Shown here piece by piece: positions 36,207-45,338 of a stretch of DNA of 64,000 nucleotides. The position numbers were made by a program, and so were the translations under genes. The stretch is from Neorhizobium sp. SHOUNA12A. GTDB taxonomy: Bacteria; Pseudomonadota; Alphaproteobacteria; Rhizobiales; Rhizobiaceae. The stretch lies in contig NZ_JALBGV010000019.1 in NCBI RefSeq assembly GCF_023006505.1, positions 20,605 to 84,604 on the forward strand. Direction: 5' to 3'. The notes under the pieces were generated by a model, which did not search any database, was not told where the DNA came from, and saw only the letters and a program-made list of their open reading frames with translations. Position 1 is the stretch's first letter; every line of letters begins with the position of its first letter.

Positions 36207-36929
36207 ATGACGGCTTTGGACCCATTGGTTTACGCAAAGCTTTTGCGGACAAATTCTGCGACCCTGAGTAGCTTGCTGCTGAAGCGTGGGCTCAGGAACA
36301 CCGCGGTTCGCGGCGTGCGACCGCTGGCCACCGCCGCCAAGCCGATGATCGGCCCGGCCGTCACCGTTCGCTACATTCCAGCCCGAGAGGATATCGACGG
36401 CTCGACCTACAGTTCCGATCCGTCCAACCAGCAGCGCAAGGCGATCGACACGATGCCCGAGGGGCACGTCCTCGTGTTCGATTGCCGCTCGCTGGCGGAG
36501 ATTGCCGGGATTGGCGCGATGCTGGCTCGGCGCCTTGTCTACCGCGGATGCGCTGGCCTTGTGCTGGATGGCGGCGTTCGCGACACGGCCGATATCGCCC
36601 AGCTCGGGCTCCCGACCTATTGCATGGGCCCGGCGGCGCCGGCCAATCTGGTTGCCCACCACGCCTCGGATATGAACCAGCCGATCGCCTGCGGCGGTGT
36701 TGCGGTTTATCCCGACGATATCATCTTCGGCGACAGCGAGGCTGTCATCGTCATCCCTCGGGAATATGTGAACGAGATCGCTGACGAGGCCGTTGCAATG
36801 GAGGAGCAGGAGGAGTTCCTGAAGCTGGAGATCGAGTCTGGCAAATCGACACTTGGCGTCTATCCGCCAAACAAGGAAACCCTCGAGCGGTTCGAGGTTT
36901 GGCGTAAGGCTCGTGTTGACGCCGTTTGA
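36207..36929 (+). CDS. RraA-family protein (HMG/CHA aldolase-like)
   Basis: 240 residues from the ATG at 36207 (ACGGAGG upstream). The RraA/class II pyruvate aldolase marker GLVLDGGVRDTADI carries the Arg-Asp pair; GHVLVFDC is the strand preceding it. Relatives include 4-hydroxy-4-methyl-2-oxoglutarate aldolase and proteins once named RNase E regulator. In a catabolic neighbourhood, 72 bp after an IclR gene, an aldolase or decarboxylase role is more likely than RNase control. Confidence 0.85.
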   Translation: MTALDPLVYAKLLRTNSATLSSLLLKRGLRNTAVRGVRPLATAAKPMIGPAVTVRYIPAREDIDGSTYSSDPSNQQRKAIDTMPEGHVLVFDCRSLAEIAGIGAMLARRLVYRGCAGLVLDGGVRDTADIAQLGLPTYCMGPAAPANLVAHHASDMNQPIACGGVAVYPDDIIFGDSEAVIVIPREYVNEIADEAVAMEEQEEFLKLEIESGKSTLGVYPPNKETLERFEVWRKARVDAV

Positions 36930-37049
36930 CGCCTACAATTGCCAACGTCCGGCTGGTTCAGTCCAGTAACTTACCGAGCGGTGATGTCAGGTTAACTGCA
37001 GCTGAAAGATTTTGCGGCCATCTCGCCGTCATGAGCCAGAGTCCGGTCA

Positions 37050-37072
37050 GCTTGCGGCGTAAGCCGCCAAGC
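37050..37072. terminator. Hairpin between the RraA-family and VapC genes
   Basis: GCTTGCGGC (37050-37058) pairs with GCCGCCAAGC (37063-37072) with one bulged C and a GTAA loop. It lies between convergent genes, 120 bp after one stop and 80 bp after the other; no T-tract. Probable weak terminator. Confidence 0.4.
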
Positions 37073-37154
37073 CTCGAGCGAGATTGACGCGGGGGCTGCG
37101 GGCACTGATAGCGGTTCGCCGATCAGGAGCCCGTCTTGCGCCGGCGTGACCTTC

Positions 37155-37577
37155 CTAGCCGTTCCACGGATTGATCATATCAATACCGAAACCTTCAAAA
37201 TCTTTGGTGTTGCGCGTCGCGAAGGTGAGATGGTGTGCTATCGCGGTGGCGGCGATTAATCCGTCCATTGAAGCCAGTCCGCGGCCACTCTGTTTGGCAA
37301 ATGCCATGAGATCGCCCCATGATAGGGCGACAGGCTCTTCCACCGGAATCACCCGCCCCTCGAAACGCTGCGGCAGGTCATGCGAAAGCCATTCCGCCAG
37401 AGTGTCGCGTTTTCGCCCGCTGTCCATCAAAGCGACGCCTCGGCGGATTTCTGCGATTGATATGATGCTGATATAGGCGCGGTCTTCGTCGAGTCCGCCA
37501 AGCCACTCTAAAACGCGTGCGTCGGGACGGGGCTTTGTTACTTCAGACAGAACGTTGGTGTCGATGAGCAGTCTCAC
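37155..37577 (-). CDS. vapC: VapC-family PIN-domain toxin
   Basis: 140 residues. PIN acidic residues Asp6 (LLIDTNVLSE), Glu43 (IAEIRRG), Asp105 (SMDGLIAATA) and Asp126 (TKDFEGF) are all present, so RNase activity is expected. It overlaps the antitoxin gene by 4 bp. Targets in the VapC family are usually tRNA or rRNA; none can be predicted here. Confidence 0.92.
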   Translation of the reverse strand: MRLLIDTNVLSEVTKPRPDARVLEWLGGLDEDRAYISIISIAEIRRGVALMDSGRKRDTLAEWLSHDLPQRFEGRVIPVEEPVALSWGDLMAFAKQSGRGLASMDGLIAATAIAHHLTFATRNTKDFEGFGIDMINPWNG

Positions 37578-37840
37578 AGCGGCAGGTCACGTGGCTCATC
37601 GCGTTCACGATCCAGATCCAAGCCGGCACCGCGGAGCGGCGAGTCCATGAGGAATTCTGCAAGTGATCCTTTGCGTGCTATTTTCCGCTGCCATTCTTCC
37701 GCCGAAACGACAACCACGCTTGGTTTTCCGTTCCGCGTGATTGTCTGGGGCGCTGATTGTGCTCGCTCGATGACCTCGGAGAGTTTTGCTTTGGCGCCAG
37801 CGACCGTCCAGATCCTATCATCGTGTGCTGATGGCCGCAT
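37574..37840 (-). CDS. Phd/YefM-family antitoxin
   Basis: 88 residues from the ATG at 37840, chosen because the Phd fold starts soon after it (WTVAGAKAKLSEVIERAQ, then ITRNGKPSVVVVSAEEW). N-terminal DNA binding and a C-terminal acidic tail (LDLDRERDEPRD) that should neutralise the PIN toxin. Ribosome site GGAGCGAG. The pair is probably autoregulated through the direct repeats just upstream. Confidence 0.9.
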   Translation of the reverse strand: MRPSAHDDRIWTVAGAKAKLSEVIERAQSAPQTITRNGKPSVVVVSAEEWQRKIARKGSLAEFLMDSPLRGAGLDLDRERDEPRDLPL

Positions 37841-37850
37841 TGCTCGCTCC

Positions 37851-37876
37851 TGACTATAATGACCATCATGACTATA
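37851..37876. promoter_or_regulatory. Direct repeats upstream of the antitoxin gene
   Basis: TGACTATA occurs twice, at 37851-37858 and 37869-37876, 18 bp apart, 11-36 bp before the antitoxin start. On the coding strand the copies read TATAGTCA and contain TATAGT, a plausible -10. Likely operator/promoter of the toxin-antitoxin operon. Confidence 0.5.
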
Positions 37877-37929
37877 TGAGGCGGTGAGCTCGAGCGCAAG
37901 CCTTCGCAGCAATTCGTTCGCTGAAAAAA

Positions 37930-38370
37930 CTAGATAACGCCTTTGCTGAAAATGAAGCATCCATAGGGGCCTGGATCGGAGGTTCTTACGATCGCAAACG
38001 ATTTTTTTGCTTCTTCGTAAAAAGTGAAACGCTCCAATGCCTCCATTTGGACGGGTCGTCCTTCAGCTTGATCTATGACCTTCTGTATTGTCGCGAAGAT
38101 TGGCGCCTGACCAGCGACGTCACCGACAACTTGCATCCGTTTCACCGGTGCGTCGACGAAGGTATCAAGAGGAAAGAGTTTCAGAACAGCTTCCGCAAGA
38201 CGCTCGAGGCCGCAGCCGGAAACGTCGATGAGACGGCTGTAGGTTGTATGTCGGGCGATTGTCTGTGCGGGATGGTTGATGTCGCACAAGACCAGTTGGT
38301 CGCCGTGCCCCATCAGCATCAAAGCATGCATCAGTTCAGCATTTAACACCGGATCGATTCCCCTCAGCAC
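37930..38370 (-). CDS. RbsD/FucU-family sugar mutarotase, copy 1
   Basis: 146 residues. GHGDQLVLCD holds the His and Asp of the FucU active site and FTFYEEAKKSFAIV a further conserved strand. Near the end it has YGCFIFSKGVI where E. coli FucU, as I recall it, has YGNILLKKGV, so the active-site Asn is Cys. It interconverts sugar anomers. It is divergent from the importer operon that includes a second copy at 43710 and may belong to the same regulon. Confidence 0.88.
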   Translation of the reverse strand: MLRGIDPVLNAELMHALMLMGHGDQLVLCDINHPAQTIARHTTYSRLIDVSGCGLERLAEAVLKLFPLDTFVDAPVKRMQVVGDVAGQAPIFATIQKVIDQAEGRPVQMEALERFTFYEEAKKSFAIVRTSDPGPYGCFIFSKGVI

Positions 38371-38735
38371 CTCGTTATTCTCCCTCTGGATCAGATCAAT
38401 TCTTTACGAATGAAGGAATGTTTGTAATGTTCGTAACTGCAGCGGTCTCCTCCGTGCATTTTTTTCTCCGTTATCCCTGGCGATCTAGATAGATTGCGGC
38501 TTTTCACTGGCTCAGCGAAGCCGCTGAGAATGCGCCCCGGCAGGTACCAAAGAAATCTCGACCGAGAGACTTTACAATATTTTGCCACTATGTGAAGTCT
38601 ATGGGGCGGATGACGTCCTCCCAAGATAAGCCGGATGGCGACAGGTCTAGCTGATGGCTTTACCTGTCGCCGCCCTCCAGGAGGATCGATCAAACGGCGC
38701 GAGGAGTGCGCGGCGCCGCAGGAGGAGGACAGCTT
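38371..38735. other. Divergent intergenic region upstream of the FucU copy 1 and importer genes
   Basis: 365 bp holding promoters for both directions. The inverted repeat at 38404-38436 is the only clear element. GGAGGAGG at 38721-38728 is the ribosome site for the importer ATPase gene. Confidence 0.5.
38404..38436. promoter_or_regulatory. Inverted repeat TTACGAA-N19-TTCGTAA
   Basis: TTACGAA (38404-38410) and TTCGTAA (38430-38436) are exact reverse complements; the sequence between also carries repeated AATG. It is 34 bp upstream of the FucU copy 1 start. No regulator is encoded in this gene cluster, so the binding protein would be encoded elsewhere. Confidence 0.4.
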
Positions 38736-39797
38736 TTGGCATCGATGAATATCGTCAATGTCGGAAAGGCCTATGGAAGCCTGACGGTGATCCATGGTGT
38801 TTCCGTCGAAATTCCCGACGGCGAATTCGTCGTTCTGGTGGGGCCGTCCGGTTGCGGAAAATCGACACTGCTGCGCATGGTCGCCGGTCTCGAGCCGATA
38901 ACTTTCGGAGATATTCGCATCGACGGCAAGGTGGTCAACGACCTGCCGCCGAAGGACCGCGATATCGCCATGGTATTTCAGAGCTATGCGCTCTATCCGC
39001 ATAAAACGGTGGCCGAGAACATGGGTTTCGCCCTGAAGATGCGCGGCGAGACCAGGGCGGATATTGACGAGCGCGTGCGCAAGGCTGCCGAGATACTCGA
39101 CCTGATGCCGTATCTTGCGCGTTATCCCCGCCAGCTTTCCGGGGGCCAGCGCCAGCGTGTGGCGATGGGAAGGGCGATCGTGCGCGATCCCAAGGTGTTC
39201 CTGTTCGATGAGCCGCTCTCCAACCTCGACGCCAAGCTGCGCGTACAGATGCGCGCCGAGATCAAGGAATTGCAGCGGCGGCTGGCGACGACCATGATCT
39301 ATGTGACGCACGATCAGGTGGAGGCCATGACCATGGCCGACCGGATCGTGGTGCTGCGCGACGGACGCGTCGAGCAGATCGGTTCGCCGCGGACGCTCTA
39401 CGATACGCCGGCAAACACCTTCGTTGCCGGTTTCATCGGCTCCCCGTCGATGAACCTGATCAAGGGGCATATCCGCGCCGCCGCGGAGCCGTTCTTCGAG
39501 ACCGATGAGGGCATTCGACTGCCGCTCGACCGCGCGCCTGCGGGTTCGGACGGGCGGCCGGCTTTTTACGGCATCCGGCCGGAGCATTTCACGCTCGGCG
39601 GCGCGGTCAGCGCCCACGTGACGGTCGTGGAATCGACCGGATCGGAAACGCAGGTCTTTGCAAAGCTCGGGCAGCAGAAGATCATCGGTGTTTTTCGCGA
39701 CCGCATCGAGGAACCCTCGGACCACGTGATCGCGATGACGCCGAACGCGACCCTCGTCCATCTGTTCGATGCCGAGAGCGGACTAAGGCTCGACTGA
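38736..39797 (+). CDS. Sugar ABC importer ATPase, UgpC/MsmX type (TTG start)
   Basis: 353 residues if translation starts at TTG 38736, 7 bp after GGAGGAGG; the ATG at 38745 is too far from it, and relatives begin MAS-N-I-V-N-V as this would. Walker [25 protein letters not shown], Walker [17 protein letters not shown]-terminal TOBE region ([11 protein letters not shown]). First gene of the operon, unlike the other UgpC at 19146, which is last. Confidence 0.92.
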   Translation: MASMNIVNVGKAYGSLTVIHGVSVEIPDGEFVVLVGPSGCGKSTLLRMVAGLEPITFGDIRIDGKVVNDLPPKDRDIAMVFQSYALYPHKTVAENMGFALKMRGETRADIDERVRKAAEILDLMPYLARYPRQLSGGQRQRVAMGRAIVRDPKVFLFDEPLSNLDAKLRVQMRAEIKELQRRLATTMIYVTHDQVEAMTMADRIVVLRDGRVEQIGSPRTLYDTPANTFVAGFIGSPSMNLIKGHIRAAAEPFFETDEGIRLPLDRAPAGSDGRPAFYGIRPEHFTLGGAVSAHVTVVESTGSETQVFAKLGQQKIIGVFRDRIEEPSDHVIAMTPNATLVHLFDAESGLRLD

Positions 39798-39873
39798 GAG
39801 TTTGGCCGGCGCTTCGAGGAGGGGGCGCCGGCAGCCACGAACGGTGGCGTTCTATCAAAGGGAGGAGACCCAC

Positions 39874-41535
39874 ATGAAAGTCAGTGATTTCGAGAGAATG
39901 ATGGCGATCGGCCTCAGCCGGCGCGCCATTCTGAAGACGAGTGCAAGCCTCGGTGCAGTGGCTGCAACGAGCGGCATGCTCGGTTTGCCTGGAACGGCCT
40001 TTGCGCAGGATGCGTCGCTGCGTAGCCAGATCCTGCAGGTGCCGGGCGTCGGCAAAGGGTCTCCAACCGACGCCGATTGGCAGAAGGTCGGTGGGATGTG
40101 CCTGGAAGCGACGAAGAAGAGCGTGAAACAGGGCGAGTTCGCTGGCGTCCAGCTGTCTTTCATGGGGCTGAACAACCAGAACCTGCATAACGTCTTGTTC
40201 CGGGGCTTCCTCAAGCCTTGGGAAGACTATACCGGCGCCAGGATCACGTGGATCGACCTCGCGCAAGCCGACTACAGTCCACGCCTGCAGCAGGCGATCG
40301 CCACGGGTACGGTCGATTTCGACCTGCTCGAAATGGGCGCGCCGTTCGAGGGCGATGTCTGCGGCAAGGGGCTGGCGTCGGAGATGCCGGACTGGGTCAA
40401 GGCCCAGATCGACATGGACGACTATGTCGACTACCTCAAGGCGCCGGTCGGCACCTGGGACGGCAAGACCTACCGCGTCTCGGTCGATGGCGATTGCCAC
40501 AACTTCAACTACCGCACCGACTACTTCACCGATGCCGGCCTCGCGAAAGCCTGGAAGGACGAAGGCCACCAGGGTGAGTGGGGTGTTCCAAAGACCTGGC
40601 AGAAGGTTCAGGAGGTCACCAAGTTCCTCAAGGGCAAGACCGTCGGCGGCATGGAAGCGGTCGGCTATCTCGACGCGCCCAAGGCTTGGGGCGGTTTCGG
40701 CTTCTACTTCCTCGGCAGCCGCGCCACCGCCTATGCCAAGCATCCCAATGACAAGGCCTGGCTATTCGACACCGATACGATGAAGCCGCGGATCAACAAC
40801 CCGGCATGGGTCCGCGCGATCCAGGACATCATCGACGCCCTACCATCGGAAGCGGGCGACCAGCTCAATGCCGACCCGGGCACGACAGCCTTCCAGCAAT
40901 TTCTGGCCGGCACCGGTTCCATGGTTTCCTGGTGGGGGGACGTGGGCGCAAGCGCGCGCACCAGCGACAGCTCCGTCGTCGGGGAGACCATCGGCTTCGA
41001 TATTCTTCCGGGATCGGATGATGTCTACAACACCAAGACCGGCAAATGGGAAAAGCTCGCAAGCGGACCGAACCATGCGCCGAACATGGCCTATCTCGGA
41101 TGGGGCGTCTATGTGATGGCTCGGGTCGATAGAGACGAGAAAAAGAAGAGGGCGGCATGGAGTGCGGCCGCCCATCTTGGCGGCAAGGACCTGGCGCTCT
41201 GGACGGCCGCCTATCCATCCGGCTTCCAGTGCTATCGTAAAAGCCAGTTCAACATCAAGGAATGGGTGTCGGCCGGTTACGACGAGGCGTTCATCTCAGG
41301 CTATCTCGCTTCGCAGTCGAATTCCTACAACCACCCGAACGCTGCAATCGAGCCGCGCATTCCGGGCATCTTCCAGTATTACAGCGTCGCGGAAGACGAA
41401 CTCGCCAAGGTATTCGCCGGACGGGCGACCGCTCAGGCCGGTGCCGATGCGATTGCTGCGGCATGGGAAAAGATCACTGATCAGCTCGGCCGCGACAAGC
41501 AGCTCGCGCTCTACAAGGCCTCGCTCGGGGCCTGA
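39874..41535 (+). CDS. Sugar ABC binding protein with Tat-type signal
   Basis: 553 residues from the ATG at 39874 (GGGAGGAG upstream). LSRRAILKTSASLGAVAATS has the twin-arginine SRRxxLK pattern, so it is probably exported folded by Tat, unusual but known for some rhizobial sugar-binding proteins. The body is a large family-1 fold (LSFMGLNNQNLHNVLFRGFL in part, WIDLAQADYSPRLQQAIATG). Longer than typical (about 420). Ligand unknown; FucU and a PfkB kinase downstream suggest a monosaccharide. Confidence 0.88.
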   Translation: MKVSDFERMMAIGLSRRAILKTSASLGAVAATSGMLGLPGTAFAQDASLRSQILQVPGVGKGSPTDADWQKVGGMCLEATKKSVKQGEFAGVQLSFMGLNNQNLHNVLFRGFLKPWEDYTGARITWIDLAQADYSPRLQQAIATGTVDFDLLEMGAPFEGDVCGKGLASEMPDWVKAQIDMDDYVDYLKAPVGTWDGKTYRVSVDGDCHNFNYRTDYFTDAGLAKAWKDEGHQGEWGVPKTWQKVQEVTKFLKGKTVGGMEAVGYLDAPKAWGGFGFYFLGSRATAYAKHPNDKAWLFDTDTMKPRINNPAWVRAIQDIIDALPSEAGDQLNADPGTTAFQQFLAGTGSMVSWWGDVGASARTSDSSVVGETIGFDILPGSDDVYNTKTGKWEKLASGPNHAPNMAYLGWGVYVMARVDRDEKKKRAAWSAAAHLGGKDLALWTAAYPSGFQCYRKSQFNIKEWVSAGYDEAFISGYLASQSNSYNHPNAAIEPRIPGIFQYYSVAEDELAKVFAGRATAQAGADAIAAAWEKITDQLGRDKQLALYKASLGA

Positions 41536-41571
41536 CACCCGCGGGGCAGTTTCGGCTGTCTCCTTAATGAT

Positions 41572-41601
41572 CTCAGGCGGCGCAGAGTCGTGTCGCCTGA
41601 G
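41572..41601 (+). terminator. Stem-loop between binding-protein and permease genes
   Basis: CTCAGGCG (41572-41579) pairs perfectly with CGCCTGAG (41594-41601), 37 bp after the binding-protein stop. No T-tract; likely a 3'-end stabiliser or partial terminator. Confidence 0.5.
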
Positions 41602-41645
41602 CCTCTGCCCGCTTCAGCACGCCTTCTGCCCCAAGGGTCTTGCCT

Positions 41646-42755
41646 ATGTCGCATACGGTTACGCCAGCCATCAGCCCCGTGGAGCGGACGACGGTCCAGC
41701 ACACCGCCGCCCGGCGCGGCCGGCTTTTGATCGTTGCCGCGAGCATCTTGTTATTCGCCGTCCTCGTTCTTCAGATCCTCGAGGCGGGCGGGGTTACGGC
41801 GCTCGGGCTTGTCAGCTGGCGATCGCTGCTGTTTGCCTATATCTTCTGGGCGGTGGCCTTGTGTGCGAGCCAGGTGATGATCCGCGGAGAGGCAGGCCAG
41901 CGCGCCGTTTTCGTCCTTCCAGCCATCCTCTTCACCGTCGCCATGGTGGTTTTCCCGACCGTCTTCGGGCTTTATATCGCCTTCACGGATTGGAATCTGA
42001 GCGCGGCGGCCGGCCGACGTTTCAACGGGCTGGACAATCTACGGGCGCTGTTTGCGGACGTGTATTTCTGGAACGCGCTCCTGAACATGGTCTACTACGT
42101 TCTCTCGGTACTCGTTCAATATGCCATCGCCTTCGGGCTGGCTCTCTTGCTCAACACCGAGATCAAGGCCCGAAAATTCTTCCGTGTCGCCTTTCTCCTG
42201 CCGCTGATGCTGAGCCCGGTGGCCGTCAGCTGGATGATCGGCAAGTCGCTGATGGAGTATCGGTTCGGCCCGGCCGCGACGCTCGCGCGCCATCTCGGCT
42301 GGGACAACCCGGCCTTTTTCTCGACGCCCTGGCTTGCGCGCACCGCGATCATGGCGATGGACGCCTGGGTATCGATCCCGTTCATGATGATCCTGCTGCT
42401 TGCCGGCCTTCAGGCGCTTCCGTCCGAAATCAAGGAGGCGGCAAAAGTCGACGGTGCGTCCGGCTGGCAGAGTTTCAAGGAGATTACCTTTCCGCTGATG
42501 CTTCCGGTCAGTATGACGGCGATCATCCTGCGCATTATCTTCCAGCTGAAGCTCGCCGATATCGTCATCAACGTCACCGCCGGCGGACCGGGCGGGGCGA
42601 CGGATACCGTGTCGAGCTTCATCTTCCGGGAATATCGTGACCGTTCCAATGTCGGCTACGGGACCATGCTTGCGGAATTCTATCTCGTCATCATCATCAT
42701 CTTCGTCGCGCTCATCCTCAAAGGGGCGAGCCGATGGATGCAACGTGAAAATTGA
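41646..42755 (+). CDS. Sugar ABC permease, MalF type, with extra N-terminal helices
   Basis: 369 residues from the ATG at 41646 (AAGGG upstream; a TTG two codons earlier is possible). Besides the usual six helices there are two extra hydrophobic segments at about 20-75 (LLIVAASILLFAVLVLQIL, LLFAYIFWAVALCASQ), as in MalF. EAA loop EIKEAAKVDGASGWQSFKEITFP in pieces. Confidence 0.9.
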   Translation: MSHTVTPAISPVERTTVQHTAARRGRLLIVAASILLFAVLVLQILEAGGVTALGLVSWRSLLFAYIFWAVALCASQVMIRGEAGQRAVFVLPAILFTVAMVVFPTVFGLYIAFTDWNLSAAAGRRFNGLDNLRALFADVYFWNALLNMVYYVLSVLVQYAIAFGLALLLNTEIKARKFFRVAFLLPLMLSPVAVSWMIGKSLMEYRFGPAATLARHLGWDNPAFFSTPWLARTAIMAMDAWVSIPFMMILLLAGLQALPSEIKEAAKVDGASGWQSFKEITFPLMLPVSMTAIILRIIFQLKLADIVINVTAGGPGGATDTVSSFIFREYRDRSNVGYGTMLAEFYLVIIIIFVALILKGASRWMQREN

Positions 42756-42765
42756 GGCGAAGCCC

Positions 42766-43689
42766 ATGGCGATCACCGCTGAAACATCCGATAAGCCGGG
42801 AAGTCTTTGGTCGCGGCGCCCGCAATTCCTGACCACCAGCCTGCTGATCTATGCGGCTTTGGTCTTCTGGGCCTTCGTCTCGCTCTTTCCGATCTACTGG
42901 ACGATCACGACCTCGTTCAAGACAGCGGTCAACGTCACGCAGGGGCATCTGATCCCGTTCGTGGACTTCACGCCGGACTGGAGAGGCTGGCGTTCGCTGG
43001 GCCTCTCGCCGGATACGATCCTTGCGCCATCAACCGTGCGGGACGAGTTCCTCCGCCGGTTTTTCAACAGTATCGTGGCGTCCGCCGGGGCCTCGTTCCT
43101 GGCGGTGCTCATTGGGTCGCTGGCGGCCTACGGGCTCAGCCGGTTCTCCTACAAGTTCCTTTGGATGGCGAACAAGGATATTTCCTTCTTCTTCCTGTCG
43201 CAGTTGATCCTGCCGCCGGTCGTGCTCGCCATGCCGTTCCTGGTTCTCTACAAAAACCTGCTGCTGCTCGATACACTGATCGGTCTGATCCTCGTCTATA
43301 CGCTCATGGTACTGCCAATCGTGATCTGGATCATGCGCGACCAGTTCGACACGATTCCGGTCGAGCTGGAACAGGCGGCACTGGTGGATGGCTGCTCGAT
43401 CTGGGGCGCTTATCTGCGGATCGTTCTGCCGATCGCGCTGCCCGGCATGGTGGCAGCTTTCATCCTTTCGGTCATTCTGTGCTGGAACGAATATTTCTTT
43501 GCTGCGCTGCTGACGAGTTCGAATGCCAAGACACTGCCGGTGATGGTGGCCAGCCAGACCGGGTCGCAGGGGATCAACTGGTGGTCGATGGCCGCCATCG
43601 CCACGGCCGCGATCATGCCCCTGGTCCTCGTCGGAATCTTTCTGGAGCGCTATATCGTCAAGGGGCTGACGGCGGGCGCCGTCAAATAA
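42766..43689 (+). CDS. Sugar ABC permease, MalG type
   Basis: 307 residues from the ATG at 42766, 10 bp after the preceding stop; GAGG lies 8 bp upstream. The long open frame before it is out of frame with the MalF-type gene. EAA loop ELEQAALVDGCSIWGAYLRIVLP in pieces; ends KGLTAGAVK. An unusually long periplasmic loop follows helix 1 (TQGHLIPFVDFTPDWRGW, residues about 60-100). Confidence 0.9.
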   Translation: MAITAETSDKPGSLWSRRPQFLTTSLLIYAALVFWAFVSLFPIYWTITTSFKTAVNVTQGHLIPFVDFTPDWRGWRSLGLSPDTILAPSTVRDEFLRRFFNSIVASAGASFLAVLIGSLAAYGLSRFSYKFLWMANKDISFFFLSQLILPPVVLAMPFLVLYKNLLLLDTLIGLILVYTLMVLPIVIWIMRDQFDTIPVELEQAALVDGCSIWGAYLRIVLPIALPGMVAAFILSVILCWNEYFFAALLTSSNAKTLPVMVASQTGSQGINWWSMAAIATAAIMPLVLVGIFLERYIVKGLTAGAVK

Positions 43690-43709
43690 ATGGCATTGAG
43701 GAGGACATT

Positions 43710-44165
43710 ATGCTCAAGAATATTCATCCGGCGCTGAACGCCGACGTGCTGCACGCGCTTCGCTCCATGGGGCATGGCGACACGCTGGTCGTCTCCGACA
43801 CCAACTTCCCGAGCGACAGCGTCGCCCGACAGACGGTCGTCGGCCGGCCGCTCAGCATTGCCAATCTCTCGGCTCGTGACGCGATCCGTGCCATTCTCTC
43901 GGTGCTGCCGCTCGACACGCCGCTCCAGAATTCTGCCGGTCGCATGGAAGTCATGGGCGCGCCGGGCGAAATTCCGACCGTGCAAGGCGAGGTGCAGGCG
44001 GAGATCGACCGGGCGGAAGGCAGGCCTTCGCCCATGTACGGCATCGAGCGCTTCGCTTTCTACGATCTGGCCAAGAAGGCCTATTGCGTGATCTCGACCG
44101 GCGAAACCCGCTTCTATGGCTGCTTCCTGTTCACCAAGGGCGTCATCCCGCCTGCAGGCGTGTGA
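43710..44165 (+). CDS. RbsD/FucU-family sugar mutarotase, copy 2
   Basis: 151 residues from the ATG at 43710 (GAGGAGG upstream). GHGDTLVVSD keeps the catalytic His and Asp, and RFYGCFLFTKGVI shows the same Cys-for-Asn change as copy 1, so both belong to one subfamily. Position between the permease and the kinase suggests it supplies the anomer the kinase needs. Confidence 0.9.
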   Translation: MLKNIHPALNADVLHALRSMGHGDTLVVSDTNFPSDSVARQTVVGRPLSIANLSARDAIRAILSVLPLDTPLQNSAGRMEVMGAPGEIPTVQGEVQAEIDRAEGRPSPMYGIERFAFYDLAKKAYCVISTGETRFYGCFLFTKGVIPPAGV

Positions 44166-44175
44166 GGTTTTCGGC

Positions 44176-45096
44176 ATGGGAACCGGAATTTCCATTCTCG
44201 GCATTTTCGTCGCCGACACGGCCTATCTCGCGCCGCGCATGCCAGCCCTGGGTGAGACCATCGCCGGCAGCGGCTTTTCCGTCGGGCCGGGCGGCAAGGG
44301 ATCCAATCAGGCGGTGGCTGCCGCGCGGGCAGGGGCCGACGTGTCCTTCATCTCGAAGATCGGCCGCGACACATTCGGTGATCTGGCGCTCAAGACCTAC
44401 GAGCAGGCCGGTGTGACGGCGAAGCTGACCGTCATGGACGACCATCCGACCGGCGCTGCCTTCATCTATGTCAACGACCGTACCGGCGACAACGCGATCA
44501 TCGTTTATGCCGGAGCGGCCGGCACGATCGACGTCGAGGATGTCGAGGCAGCGCGGGGTACCATCGAGCTATCCGCCGTGTTCATCACCCAGCTAGAACA
44601 GCCCGCACCGGCGGCCCATCGGGCGCTCGAAATCGCAAGGCGGGCCGGTGTCACCACGATCTTCAACCCCGCGCCCGCGGGCGTCTTTCCAGCGGAGATC
44701 TACGGGCTCTGCGACTATATCGTCCCCAACGAGACAGAAGCCGCAGCGTTGGTCGGATTTCCGCTCGAAACCCTGGAGGATGCAAAGCGCGCGGGCGATG
44801 TGCTTTTGTCGCATGGTGTCGGTACGGCGGTCATCACGCTCGGCGGGCAGGGCGTCTTGTTCCACAATGCTGGGCAATCCACTCATGTGCCCGCCGTCTC
44901 CTGCGGCCCGGTCATTGATACGACCGGCGCCGGCGATGCTTTCGTCGGCGGTTTTGCTGCAGCGCTTGCGCGGGGCGCGGCACCGCTCGATGCCGTCCGC
45001 TTGGGCTGCGCCACCGCCGGCATCGCCGTCACGAGACGCGGAACGGCCCCCGCAATGCCCACGCTTGCCGAGATCGAGGCGGTGATGGCGGGCTGA
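44176..45096 (+). CDS. PfkB-family carbohydrate kinase (ribokinase-like)
   Basis: 306 residues from the ATG at 44176. Substrate-binding GGKGSNQAVAAARAGA near the N-terminus and the catalytic DTTGAGDAFVGG at the C-terminus are intact. It phosphorylates a sugar, probably the one imported by this operon after anomerisation by FucU. Last gene of the operon. Confidence 0.92.
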   Translation: MGTGISILGIFVADTAYLAPRMPALGETIAGSGFSVGPGGKGSNQAVAAARAGADVSFISKIGRDTFGDLALKTYEQAGVTAKLTVMDDHPTGAAFIYVNDRTGDNAIIVYAGAAGTIDVEDVEAARGTIELSAVFITQLEQPAPAAHRALEIARRAGVTTIFNPAPAGVFPAEIYGLCDYIVPNETEAAALVGFPLETLEDAKRAGDVLLSHGVGTAVITLGGQGVLFHNAGQSTHVPAVSCGPVIDTTGAGDAFVGGFAAALARGAAPLDAVRLGCATAGIAVTRRGTAPAMPTLAEIEAVMAG

Positions 45097-45276
45097 CGCC
45101 GAGGTCCTGCCGGTGCAGCCGACTGAAACTTTCCAAGGCCAGTTTCGAGGTTCGTCCAGCCGTAGCTGCCGATCCCGGCTGGCTGCTTACGCGCGCGTTC
45201 GTGCATCACGGGAAAAGGCCGGAAACAGATCTCTGGAGTGTCGTCATACGAATTGGTGCGCTGCACAACAATTATA

Positions 45277-45306
45277 ACTTTACAAATAATGATAATCTTG
45301 TGAAGT
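45277..45306. promoter_or_regulatory. Near-perfect inverted repeat, probable operator
   Basis: ACTTTACAA (45277-45285) and TTGTGAAGT (45298-45306) match as reverse complements at 8 of 9 positions, in an A/T-rich stretch 33 bp before the isomerase gene. A third related half-site, ATTTGTAGT, follows at about 45309-45317. The RpiR regulator in the same operon is the natural candidate to bind it. Confidence 0.55.
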
Positions 45307-45338
45307 TTCATTTGTAGTGATTGAAGTGAGCCAGACCC

